Source: Hyphomicrobiales bacterium
GTDB lineage: Bacteria; Pseudomonadota; Alphaproteobacteria; Rickettsiales; JACKKO01
Direction: 5' to 3'
Length of the DNA stretch: 64,000 nucleotides
NCBI GenBank assembly: GCA_024236395.1
Contig: JACKKO010000003.1
Location: 62,001-126,000, forward strand
Part shown: piece by piece, positions 26,014-33,680 of the stretch
Layout: every line of letters starts with the position of its first letter
Numbering within the stretch: the stretch's first letter is position 1
Program-made: the position numbers and the translations under genes
The notes under the pieces: generated by a model
Seen by the model: the letters and a program-made list of their open reading frames with translations, nothing else
What the model was told of the DNA's origin: nothing
Database searches by the model: none

Positions 26014-26172
26014 ATGGAGTGGATGGATATTTGGACGCATATCAGTCACGCAGATATTGGCGTTAGGCCGGAGGATATTAATGGCGTTAGGGATATTTTC
26101 TTCGGTGTTGGAATGGTTGTGCTGGTGACAATCGGCGTTCTGGCGTGCCTGGCGACCGGGGCATGTTTCTAA
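26014..26172 (+). CDS. Small single-span membrane protein, 52 aa
   Basis: Unrecognised. MEWMDIWTHISHADIGV begins at the ATG at 26014, preceded by GGAGAGAGG four bases away, an unusually good ribosome site. Residues about 29-50 form one hydrophobic helix (FFGVGMVVLVTIGVLACLA). The last bases overlap the convergent pyrE stop. An AT-rich spacer of about 170 bases with TTGACT near 25908 lies upstream and separates it from bfr. The strong ribosome site and clear membrane helix support a real gene, but without homologues to compare it remains tentative. Confidence 0.5.
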   Translation: MEWMDIWTHISHADIGVRPEDINGVRDIFFGVGMVVLVTIGVLACLATGACF

Positions 26173-26783
26173 GCCGATTGCCTGGCAGATTTTAGCCAGC
26201 GGCTACCCGGCTTTTCCACTGGCAGTGCTGCCAGTTCTGGAGGCAGTTCGTTTTCCGCATAGGCATGGACGGTAATTTCCAGCAGTGAAATCAACGGGAC
26301 AGGTAGGGGATTCACATCCTGATTATCTGCAGATTTACGATGTACTAAACAAGCTTCAGCAACGATGTTTCCGCCATGAGCACGAATGCACTCCATCGCT
26401 TCCAATGAGGATTTCCCGGTGGTAACGACATCTTCCACCACGAGCACATTCTGTCCTGGTTCAATACGAAAACCCCGGCGCAGTGCGAACGTACCTTCTG
26501 AGCGTTCACAGAAAATAGCAGAAATACCAAGTTGACGGCCCATTTCATAACCGACCACCACGCCGCCCATGGCAGGGGAAACCACCAGATCAATCGTTTC
26601 ACTCAGCTCTCGGCGGACTTTTTCAGCCAGTGCGTCACACAGGCGTTCCGCCCGACGGGCATCCATCAGGACGCGGGCACACTGCATATAGGTGTCACTA
26701 TGCAGGCCGGAAGAGAGGATAAAATGCCCCTTCAGGATGGCTTCTGCATCTTCAAATTCTTTGAGTATGGTTTCGGGGCGCAT
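26169..26783 (-). CDS. pyrE: PyrE, orotate phosphoribosyltransferase
   Basis: Makes OMP from orotate and PRPP in pyrimidine synthesis. The 204 residues have LSSGLHSDTYMQCARVL at the substrate entry, VVSPAMGGVVVGYEMGR, CERSEGTFALRRGF, and the PRPP loop VLVVEDVVTTGKS (113-125). This is the alphaproteobacterial PyrE type with a C-terminal extension ending KPGSRWLKSARQ. It stands alone between carD and the 52-aa gene. Complete. Confidence 0.94.
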   Translation of the reverse strand: MRPETILKEFEDAEAILKGHFILSSGLHSDTYMQCARVLMDARRAERLCDALAEKVRRELSETIDLVVSPAMGGVVVGYEMGRQLGISAIFCERSEGTFALRRGFRIEPGQNVLVVEDVVTTGKSSLEAMECIRAHGGNIVAEACLVHRKSADNQDVNPLPVPLISLLEITVHAYAENELPPELAALPVEKPGSRWLKSARQSA

Positions 26784-26824
26784 GGAATGAATGTAGCGGT
26801 AGTTGTATGTGCTGGCTACAAAAA

Positions 26825-26851
26825 AAGATGGCGCCTAAGTGGCGCCATCTT
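26825..26851 (-). terminator. Intrinsic terminator of carD
   Basis: On the minus strand AAGATGGCGCC, loop ACTTA, GGCGCCATCTT followed by a T run: an 11-bp stem 26 bases after the carD stop and 42 bases before the pyrE start. Confidence 0.9.
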
Positions 26852-26876
26852 CATAGACTGTAATTTACACGGGGTG

Positions 26877-27401
26877 TTATGCAGCTTCCCTGTTCTTGTT
26901 AGAAGCAATACTCTCCACGACTACGGACACTGCTTCTTCGTGTTCGATGTCCTGAATAGCAGCAACTTCACCAACAAGGCGCGAAAGTGCATTCTCGTAG
27001 ATCATCCGTTCGCTGTATGAACGATCCGGATCATCAATATTCTTGTGCAGGTCACGTACCACTTCTGCCAGGGAAATGATATTGCCTGAATTGATCTTTG
27101 TTTCGTATTCTTTGGCGCGGCGGCTCCACATACCACGGCTGGTACGGGCTTTACTGCGCAGTGTTGTACGAACCTTTTTCAGGTCATCCATTGTGCAGAG
27201 GCGGCGCAGGCCAGACTTAACAGCCGTTTGCACCGGGATACGAAGGGTCATTCTGTCTTTTTCAAATTTTACGACATAGACCGTCAGGGCCATGCCCCCG
27301 ATCGTTTGTGTTTCAATTTCGCTTATCAGCCCAACACCATGTGCAGGGTAGACCACATTATCATTAATCGAAAATTCTAACTTATCTTTTACTTTAGTCA
27401 T
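26877..27401 (-). CDS. carD: CarD/CdnL-family transcription regulator
   Basis: RNA-polymerase-binding protein that stabilises open complexes, notably at rRNA promoters. The 174 residues have the RNAP-interaction Tudor-like domain at 8-70 (NDNVVYPAHGVGLISEIE, YVVKFEKDRMTLRIPV) and the helical C-terminal domain with the basic WSRRAKEYETKINSG segment that touches DNA upstream of the -10. In alphaproteobacteria this gene stands next to fdxA, as here. It has a long leader with an extended -10 and two hairpins, and a strong terminator, so it is probably transcribed alone. Confidence 0.92.
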   Translation of the reverse strand: MTKVKDKLEFSINDNVVYPAHGVGLISEIETQTIGGMALTVYVVKFEKDRMTLRIPVQTAVKSGLRRLCTMDDLKKVRTTLRSKARTSRGMWSRRAKEYETKINSGNIISLAEVVRDLHKNIDDPDRSYSERMIYENALSRLVGEVAAIQDIEHEEAVSVVVESIASNKNREAA

Positions 27402-27430
27402 AAAACATCACTCCACCAGGTTAACGTGGC

Positions 27431-27502
27431 GGTTACTACACTGTAACCAAATCGAGATGAACTTCGTGCAAAGTATCATGACGAAGATGGGGAATTATAT
27501 CA
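27431..27502 (-). promoter_or_regulatory. carD promoter and structured leader
   Basis: On the minus strand an extended -10 element TG-A-TATAAT lies at 27502-27494, giving a leader of about 85 bases. The leader can form two hairpins: CTTCGT...ACGAAG (27462-27486, 13-base loop) and GGTTAC-AGTGTA-GTAACC (27431-27448, 6-bp stem). The second ends about 30 bases before the start codon. No good -35 is visible, which fits an extended -10 promoter. Confidence 0.5.
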
Positions 27503-27586
27503 GAAAATACGCCTCAAATAAATAGAAAATTTTATCAAAGTCGAAGAATGCCAGGTTCCCCGGCCAGTGCCAAGAAGCAAGTGTTT

Positions 27587-27922
27587 TTAGGTGCCTTCAC
27601 CAGGGGCTTCGCTGAAATATTTTTCAAATTTACCCTCTTCGCCAGCGTATTTTTCTGCATCTGGCATTGCGCCGCGATTAATCGTTACATTTGGCCAGGT
27701 TTCTGCGTATTTTTTATTAATCTCCAGCCATTTTACGTTATTTTCATTTTCCGCCTCAATGGCATCCACCGGGCATTCTGGCTCACAGACGCCACAATCA
27801 ATGCATTCGTCCGGGTTGATAACCAGCATGTTTTCGCCTTCATAAAAGCAGTCTACCGGGCAGACTTCCACACAGTCCATGTGCTTGCAGCGAATACATT
27901 GTTCGGTAACGACGTAGGCCAT
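27587..27922 (-). CDS. fdxA: FdxA, seven-iron ferredoxin
   Basis: Electron carrier with one [3Fe-4S] and one [4Fe-4S] cluster. 111 residues. Cys9, Cys17 and Cys50 fit the three-iron cluster and Cys21, Cys40, Cys43 and Cys46 the four-iron cluster, in CIRCKHMDCVEVCPVDC and CIDCGVCEPECPVDA. The C-terminal half (WLEINKKYAETWPN) is the extension typical of FdxA. It lies upstream of carD on the same strand, an order conserved in alphaproteobacteria. Complete. Confidence 0.95.
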   Translation of the reverse strand: MAYVVTEQCIRCKHMDCVEVCPVDCFYEGENMLVINPDECIDCGVCEPECPVDAIEAENENNVKWLEINKKYAETWPNVTINRGAMPDAEKYAGEEGKFEKYFSEAPGEGT

Positions 27923-28022
27923 TGTTTCCGGGCTCCATAGTAGGTTTATAAGGTGGGCGTATTATATGCGTTTAAACATCCTTGTAAAGCCCTCATTATG
28001 GGCAAGAAAACGCACTATTATC

Positions 28023-28565
28023 CTAGGCAAATGCGGGAAATTCCTTAAGCGCCTCACGAAGGTGCGTTAAGATGCGGTCGGCGTAGGGGCTGGTGGGGTA
28101 TCCGGTATGAGGGAGCATTAGTTTACGGCCTACACCTGCCCGCCAGGCAGCTTCCATATCGGCTGGCTTATCCCCAAGCATGATGCTATCCTGCATAAGG
28201 ATGTTGAATTCCTGTTTAGCTTTCAATAACATACCTGCCCCTGGCTTGCGGTCGTTGGATTCACGACGATACTGCCCAATTCCTTCCGGGTGGTAGGGGC
28301 AGTAATAGTATTTATCGAGCGTAATCTGCTCTTCGGCCAGTTTTTCCTGCATCCAGGCCATGACGGTATGGAGGTCTTTTTCGGTGTAGTAGCCGCGGCC
28401 AATCCCTGACTGGTTGGTGACGACAATGAGTTTATAGCCCGCCTGCTGTGCATTACGACATATATCAAATATCCCCTCCATAAACACAATATCTTGTGTT
28501 TTGTAGGTGTATCCTGTATCAACATTGATGATACCGTCTCGATCTAGGAACAGGGCGCGTGTCAT
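28023..28565 (-). CDS. gmhB: GmhB-like D,D-heptose-1,7-bisphosphate 7-phosphatase
   Basis: HAD-superfamily phosphatase in the ADP-heptose pathway for lipopolysaccharide inner core. The start is the ATG at 28565 (MTRALFLDRDGIINVD), giving 180 residues; the frame extends 26 codons upstream without family similarity. HAD motif I is FLDRDGIIN, motif II VVTNQSGIGRGYY, and motif IV GDKPADMEAAWRAGV. The zinc-loop is unusual: CPYHPEG is kept, but the second Cys-x-Cys pair before RKPGAGML is replaced by Ser-Asn-Asp, so zinc binding is probably lost. gmhA is divergent next to it, supporting the heptose role; a HisB-N-type specificity is the alternative. Confidence 0.85.
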   Translation of the reverse strand: MTRALFLDRDGIINVDTGYTYKTQDIVFMEGIFDICRNAQQAGYKLIVVTNQSGIGRGYYTEKDLHTVMAWMQEKLAEEQITLDKYYYCPYHPEGIGQYRRESNDRKPGAGMLLKAKQEFNILMQDSIMLGDKPADMEAAWRAGVGRKLMLPHTGYPTSPYADRILTHLREALKEFPAFA

Positions 28566-28676
28566 AATAATTTCCGTACTCCCGGAGTGTAATGTAAGGC
28601 AGGGTACTTGTAAAATGCTTTTCAGCGTATTAGAAAGTAACATGCGGAAATAAAAGCATAATACAAGAGGAATAGC

Positions 28677-29258
28677 GTGAAAGTTTATTGCAGGGAAGAG
28701 CTGGAAAAAACCGTTAATGTGTTCTCGCAGTTACTGCAGGATGAACCCTTGCAGCAGCAGGCATGCACGATTGCTGCGATGATGGTGGAACGGTTGCGGA
28801 ATGATGGAAAAATTCTTTTTGCAGGCAATGGTGGCAGTGCAGCGGATGCGCAGCATCTGGCAGGAGAGCTTGTCAGTAAACTTTGTTTTGATCGTCCGGG
28901 GCTGGCAGCGATTGCCCTTACTACGGATACTTCCATATTGACGGCGATTGGGAATGACTACGGCTATGAGCGCCTGTTCGCACGGCAGGTTGAGGCGCTG
29001 GGCCGTAGCGGGGATGTACTGGTGGCGTTTTCCACCTCCGGCCGTTCACCGAATATCCTGCGTGGCCTGGAGGCGGCGAAAGAGGCAGGAATGATCACGG
29101 TAGGGTTCACCGGGCATAAGGGAGGCGATATGCTGCCATTATGCGATTATGTGATTCAGATACCATCGGACGAAACGCCCAAGATTCAGGAGGGGCATAT
29201 TGCATTGGGGCACATTATCTGTGCATTGGTGGAGCGTGCTATTTTCCGTCCGGAGTAA
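28677..29258 (+). CDS. gmhA: GmhA-like sedoheptulose-7-phosphate isomerase
   Basis: SIS-domain isomerase that makes D-glycero-D-manno-heptose 7-phosphate, the first step to ADP-heptose. The GTG at 28677 is preceded by AAGAGG. 193 residues. Phosphate-binding segments are GNGGSAADAQHLAGEL and FSTSGRSPNI; the catalytic Glu/His pair is in KIQEGHIALGHIIC. It is divergent from gmhB and converges with ruvX, overlapping it by 20 bases. A DiaA-type SIS protein is the alternative, less likely with gmhB beside it. Confidence 0.88.
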   Translation: MKVYCREELEKTVNVFSQLLQDEPLQQQACTIAAMMVERLRNDGKILFAGNGGSAADAQHLAGELVSKLCFDRPGLAAIALTTDTSILTAIGNDYGYERLFARQVEALGRSGDVLVAFSTSGRSPNILRGLEAAKEAGMITVGFTGHKGGDMLPLCDYVIQIPSDETPKIQEGHIALGHIICALVERAIFRPE

Positions 29259-29724
29259 GTATTTTTAGTGCATCCAACACGCCTTGCAGGATAAACCCGG
29301 CGGCGATGTGATCGATTTTTGCCTTATGGTGCATTGCCCGTGTGCCACTATCTTCTAACGCACGCCGTGCAGCCTGCGTGGAGAGGCGCTCATCCCATAG
29401 CAAAATAGGAAGGTTCGTTTTGCGAGAGAGGTTGCGGGCAAACTGGGTCACGGATTGCGCCATGGCAGTATAGTCGCCCTGTGTAGTATGCAGTGGCAGC
29501 CCAATCACGATACCGCATGCTTGCTCTGTATCAAACAGGCGGCAGAGTATTTCAGCATCCTGTGTGAATTTGATGCGTTTCAGCGTCGATTGTGGTGTAG
29601 CGATCAAGCGGCTTTCATCGCTGACAGCAATACCAATGGTTTTGGTGCCAACATCCAGCCCAATCAAACGCCCGCGTGCCGTTAGCTCGGCAACAAAAGA
29701 TTCAGAAGATGCACAGATTACCAT
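29239..29724 (-). CDS. ruvX: RuvX/YqgF-type pre-16S rRNA nuclease
   Basis: RNase H-fold protein for 5' maturation of 16S rRNA, formerly described as a Holliday junction resolvase homologue. The 161 residues have GLDVGTKTIGIAVSD near 22-36, IVIGLPLHTTQGD, the conserved LLWDERLSTQAA, and the terminal Asp in HKAKIDHIAAGFILQG. The N-terminus MVICASSESF is longer than usual by about ten residues. It overlaps the convergent gmhA end by 20 bases. Confidence 0.9.
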   Translation of the reverse strand: MVICASSESFVAELTARGRLIGLDVGTKTIGIAVSDESRLIATPQSTLKRIKFTQDAEILCRLFDTEQACGIVIGLPLHTTQGDYTAMAQSVTQFARNLSRKTNLPILLWDERLSTQAARRALEDSGTRAMHHKAKIDHIAAGFILQGVLDALKILTPDGK

Positions 29725-29739
29725 ATCAAACAGGGGTAC

Positions 29740-31173
29740 CTAAATAGGCAGTGGCATACTGTCTTTTCTAGGATCAGGTGGGGGTTCAGGGGCGCTATTA
29801 TTGCTGTGGGGGGAATCTCCTGTTTGGGTGATGATGACTTTATTTCGCTGAACTTTGCTTTATAGCGCCTCATCGGTACGCTTTTTAATTTCTTCAGAAT
29901 TCAGCGATACCAGAATGAATATCTGATATGCCATCATTTCTGTGCACAGGTGAGCGAAATGGCTCGGCAGAAATACGAGTAAACGGCACGGATCATCGCT
30001 CCGGCGTACACGTTCACCAATAATGGTGGTTGTGTCCACGACGTATTTGGCATCACAATAATAAATTCTTCGCCGCCGTGACGGTGCGCGTCTGTGGAAC
30101 GGATACTATTCTGGATACAATACCCGTTGCAATACCGTCGCCAATATGGTGTCCCCTAACTCGGATAGTCGTTTATCTTTTGAAATGCGGTCAGCCATCA
30201 ACGACCATTAGGGGATAGATCGCCCTGACGGGCAGCTTCTTCGCCAGTGCATTTAAGTGCGGCATCCTGCGTAGCGCCGGTTAAAGAGTTTGGTCAGACT
30301 ATCGTCAACAGCGGCAGAAAGGTTTTCCCGCACACTGGAACGCAGCGCGCATCCCGTAGTGTTTGATGACGGAGCGCATGCAGCCGGGCGATGAGTTCAT
30401 TGGTATCCAGGGGTGTCATTAAATATTCGTCAATCCCGATCTCTAATCCTTTGATGAGTAAGTCACGGTCATCTTCATTTACCAGAATCATTAATGGAAT
30501 TGCTTATGTGAACGGATTTCAGATTCTTTAAACGCAACCCGTCTGCTTCATCAAGCTCGGTACTGATAATCACCAAGTCATAATCGCCATTAGCAACACG
30601 GGTTACGGCTTCAGCTGGCGGGCACTCTTCAGTCATATGCCCAAGTTTTTGTAACTCATTACAAATATTCTTAGTTTGTACAACGTCATCATCAATAATA
30701 AGAATGTTGGCAGAATCATCCGGATTAATTGTGGTTGGGTTTTGTTCTATTAGTCCCAGCTCACTTCCTGTACGATCGCGCAGGCGCAACTCGTCAACCA
30801 TCACTTTCAGACGTACTAGTGAGCGCACACGTGCCAGCAGGTGTAAATCGTCAATTGGTTTGGTAATGAAGTCGTTAGCGCCGGCCTCAAGGCCACGCAC
30901 GCGGTCTTCCTGTTCGCTGAGAGCAGTGACCATAACGACAGGAATAAGAGCGGTTTCCGGATCAGCTTTCAGGCGTCGGCACACCTCAAACCCATCCATT
31001 TCCGGCATCATAATATCCAATAGGATAATATCGGGCTGGACTTCTTTTACTTTATCCAGCGCTTCCTGTCCGCTAAATGCAGAGAATACTTCATAATAAT
31101 CATTGCTGAGTTTCGCCTCGAGTAGCTTGACGTTGGGAACAAGGTCATCAACTACAAGAACTCTACCGGGCAT
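29740..31173 (-). pseudogene. pleD: PleD, REC-REC-GGDEF diguanylate cyclase, frameshifted
   Basis: Makes cyclic-di-GMP during the swarmer-to-stalked transition. The intact part (31173 to about 30475) is the first receiver, with VLVVDD and Asp53 in LLDIMMPEMDGFEV and DFITKPIDD, and most of the second receiver, whose phospho-acceptor position is lost (VIISTELDEADG), as in PleD. After a shift, IDEYLMTPLDTNELIARLHAL ends the second receiver. The cyclase is spread over all frames: DSLTKLFNRRYAG, HFKR, VGDTILATVLQ, then RHGGEEFIIVMPNT, the active site, then KRTDEAL and YKAK. A Pro-rich tail ends at the stop at 29740-29742. The reconstructed length of about 475 residues fits PleD. It starts 15 bases after divK. 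Confidence 0.85.
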
Positions 31174-31188
31174 GGATAATAATAACCT

Positions 31189-31567
31189 TTAGTCAGCAAA
31201 TCGTTGAATGGTTTCCACAAAATCCTCAATGGAAATCGGCTTAGAGAGATAAGCCTCACAGCCTGCTGCTAAAATATTATCCTCATCTTCCTTCATCGCG
31301 AAAGCGGTAACTGCAACAATGGGAACGGAAGATAGCTTTTTATTTCCCTTGAGTGTCCGAATGATATCAACCTGGAGATTTTGGGTAGCTGACATCCAAG
31401 GACGATGAGTAAATAGGAAGGTTTCTTTTCCACCAGATTGTGGAACGATAAAACCATCTCGTATCGATGACTTCAAAGTCATGTGCTTCCAGCAAATCAC
31501 GAAAAAGCTTCAGATTGAGATCATTATCCTCAACTACCAGTACTTTGCGTTTTGCGGCAGCATTCAT
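31189..31567 (-). pseudogene. divK: DivK, single-domain response regulator, frameshifted
   Basis: Phosphorylated by PleC/DivJ, it controls CckA and hence CtrA activity. The N-terminus KVLVVEDNDLNLKLFRDLLE reads from the ATG at 31567 to about residue 37. The C-terminal half, DIIRTLKGNKKLSSVPIVAV, TAFAMKEDEDNILAAGCEAY and LSKPISIEDF, is in another frame. The middle, including the phospho-acceptor in a LDV-x-x-PK-like stretch, needs the third frame. At least two indels fall within about 90 bases. As divK is essential in relatives and the rest is highly conserved, sequence error is likely. It is first gene of divK-pleD. Confidence 0.85.
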
Positions 31568-31585
31568 AAAATTATGCAATTCTTG

Positions 31586-31616
31586 CTAATAAGTTATTAA
31601 TTTTACAACTATTATA
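31586..31616 (-). promoter_or_regulatory. divK promoter region with near-consensus CtrA site
   Basis: On the minus strand a perfect TATAAT is at 31616-31611, about 45 bases from the ATG. Just downstream, at 31600-31586, is TTAA-TAACTTA-TTAG, one base off the CtrA consensus. A site between the -10 and the start would suit repression. The -35 is not clear (TTGATT at a 15-base spacing). Confidence 0.45.
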
Positions 31617-31641
31617 CCACATTGGTAAAATAATCAAGCTT

Positions 31642-33618
31642 CTAGGCCTTATTTACGCGTCCTTCGACCAGTATATCAACAATTTCAGGATTGAGAAGCG
31701 TGTTCGTATCGCCAAGTTTAGCATAATCGGAGGGACCTGTGACCTCACTTGCTGCAATTTTCCTTAGAATCCGCCGCATAATCTTCCCGGAACGCGTCTT
31801 TGGCAGGCCAGGTGTAAACTGGATATGGTCTGGTTTTGCGATAGGCCCGATATCATGTACTACTTGCTGAAGTAGCGCCTTTTTCAAGTCTTCTGAGGGG
31901 GCTTTCCCGGCCTTTAGAATGACGTAGGCATAAATGCCCTGTCCTTTAATCTCGTGGGGAAATCCCACTACGGCAGTTTCAGCAACATCCGGATGGGTAT
32001 CCAGCGCGCTTTCCACTTCGGCAGTCCCCATGCGGTGTCCGGAGACGTTAATCACATCGTCCATACGGCCGGTGATCCAGTAATAGCCGTCTTTGTCACG
32101 CCGGGCACCATCCCCGGAGAAATAGCGGCCAGGATATTGGACAAAATAGGTTTCCACAAACCGGTCGTGGTTTTTATAAACGGTACGCATTTGCCCGGGC
32201 CAGGAATCATTGAAACACAGCGCTCCTTCTGCTTCACCCTTAAGTTCGTTATTGTTTGCGTCTACAATAACTGGTTGCACACCGAAGAATGGGAACGTGG
32301 CGGAGCCGGGCTTTAGGTCAACAGCATAGGGCATAGGTGTAAGTAGGAACCCGCCGGTTTCGGTTTGCCACCAGGTGTCCATGATGGGGCAGCGTCCATT
32401 GCCAACCTTCTCATGATACCACAGCCAGGCTTCGGCATTAATGGGTTCACCCACAGAACCAAGAATCCGCAGACTTCTGCGGTTAGTTTTGGTAACGTAT
32501 TCATCTCCCAGTGCCATGAGAGCACGAATGGCCGTAGGGGCCGTATAAAAGCTATTAACCTTATGCTTATCCACAATCTGCCAGCAGCGGGAAGCGTCCG
32601 GCCAGGTGGGAATACCTTCAAACATCAAAGTGGTTGCACCGTTGGCCAGCGGGCCATAGACAATATAACTATGGCCGGTGACCCAACCTACATCGGCGGT
32701 ACACCAGTAAATATCACCTTCCTGGTAATCAAAGACATATTTATGGGTGACGGCGGCATAGAGCAGGTAGCCTCCGGTGGTATGCAACACCCCCTTTGGC
32801 TTGCCAGTGGAGCCAGAGGTGTACAGGATAAAGAGCGGATCCTCTGCGTCCATAGGCTCAGCCGGACAATTCGTATCAACGTTCTTGCATAGTTCGTGGT
32901 ACCAGACATCCCGGTCACTGTGCCAGGCGACATCGCCGCCCGTGTGGCGGATAACAATCACCTTCTTCACATGGTTCAACCTGGAAACGGCTATATCCAC
33001 ATTGGCTTTCAGTGGGACTGTTTTATTGCCGCGCAGGCCTTCATCCGCAGTAATCACATAATCGCTGGCACAATCTTCAATGCGGCCATGCAGGGCTTCC
33101 GGGGAGAATCCACCGAAGACAACAGAATGTACCGCTCCAATGCGGGCGCAGGCCAGCATGGCATAGGCAGCTTCCGGGATCATGGGCATGTAGAGTGTTA
33201 CCCGGTCGCCTTTCTTAACACCCTGTGATTTTAATATGTTGGCAAACCGGCAGACCTCGTCATGTAATTCCTGATAGCTGATGTTTTTACTGTCTTTAGG
33301 GTCGTTTCCTTCCCAGATGATGGCGGTTTGACGGGCACGGTGGGGCAGGTGCCGGTCAATACAGTTGTGGGTGACATTGAGTTTTCCGCCAGCGAACCAT
33401 TGGATATGCAGGTTATTCTTATCAAAAGAAGTATCTTTAACGGTATGCCATTTCTCAAACCAGTCCAGTGTTTCCGCCTGTTTGGCCCAGAATCCTTCCG
33501 GGTCAGAGACTGACTCGGCATAAAGTCTCTGATATTCATTTTTGGTAATCAGCGGCTTATGCTCGTTCTGTGAGGTGGGAATAGGGAAGAGGGCGGAAGA
33601 TGCGTGGGTATCGGACAT
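31642..33618 (-). CDS. acs: Acs, acetyl-CoA synthetase
   Basis: AMP-forming activation of acetate to acetyl-CoA in the cytoplasm. 658 residues, normal. The adenylation P-loop is YTSGSTGKPKG (266-276), followed by DVGWVTGHSYIVYGPL, DTWWQTETGG, YFSGDGARRDKDGYYWITGR with the hinge region, and near the C-terminus TRSGKIMRRILRKIA, whose first Lys is the residue acetylated in regulated homologues. It follows the PEPC-like gene by 62 bases on the same strand, so the two may be co-transcribed. Acetyl-CoA is the classic activator of bacterial PEPC. Confidence 0.97.
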   Translation of the reverse strand: MSDTHASSALFPIPTSQNEHKPLITKNEYQRLYAESVSDPEGFWAKQAETLDWFEKWHTVKDTSFDKNNLHIQWFAGGKLNVTHNCIDRHLPHRARQTAIIWEGNDPKDSKNISYQELHDEVCRFANILKSQGVKKGDRVTLYMPMIPEAAYAMLACARIGAVHSVVFGGFSPEALHGRIEDCASDYVITADEGLRGNKTVPLKANVDIAVSRLNHVKKVIVIRHTGGDVAWHSDRDVWYHELCKNVDTNCPAEPMDAEDPLFILYTSGSTGKPKGVLHTTGGYLLYAAVTHKYVFDYQEGDIYWCTADVGWVTGHSYIVYGPLANGATTLMFEGIPTWPDASRCWQIVDKHKVNSFYTAPTAIRALMALGDEYVTKTNRRSLRILGSVGEPINAEAWLWYHEKVGNGRCPIMDTWWQTETGGFLLTPMPYAVDLKPGSATFPFFGVQPVIVDANNNELKGEAEGALCFNDSWPGQMRTVYKNHDRFVETYFVQYPGRYFSGDGARRDKDGYYWITGRMDDVINVSGHRMGTAEVESALDTHPDVAETAVVGFPHEIKGQGIYAYVILKAGKAPSEDLKKALLQQVVHDIGPIAKPDHIQFTPGLPKTRSGKIMRRILRKIAASEVTGPSDYAKLGDTNTLLNPEIVDILVEGRVNKA

Positions 33619-33680
33619 AGGCGGTCACCTTGATTATTGTATTATGCTCATAGTACAGAAATCAGGCGGTAGTTCAAGGC

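Noticed and set aside
27421..27440. CtrA box upstream of carD
   Set aside because: TTAACGTGGCGGTTAC has the second half-site out of register by one base, so it does not fit TTAA-N7-TTAA.
30030..30218. Small plus-strand gene in an apparently empty stretch
   Set aside because: The stretch is the frameshifted GGDEF domain of pleD on the other strand.
29740..30480. Non-coding RNA or island remnant
   Set aside because: Frame-hopping translation gives PleD motifs in the right order, which explains the stretch.
30294..30491. Separate small response-regulator gene
   Set aside because: It is the out-of-frame continuation of the PleD second receiver domain.
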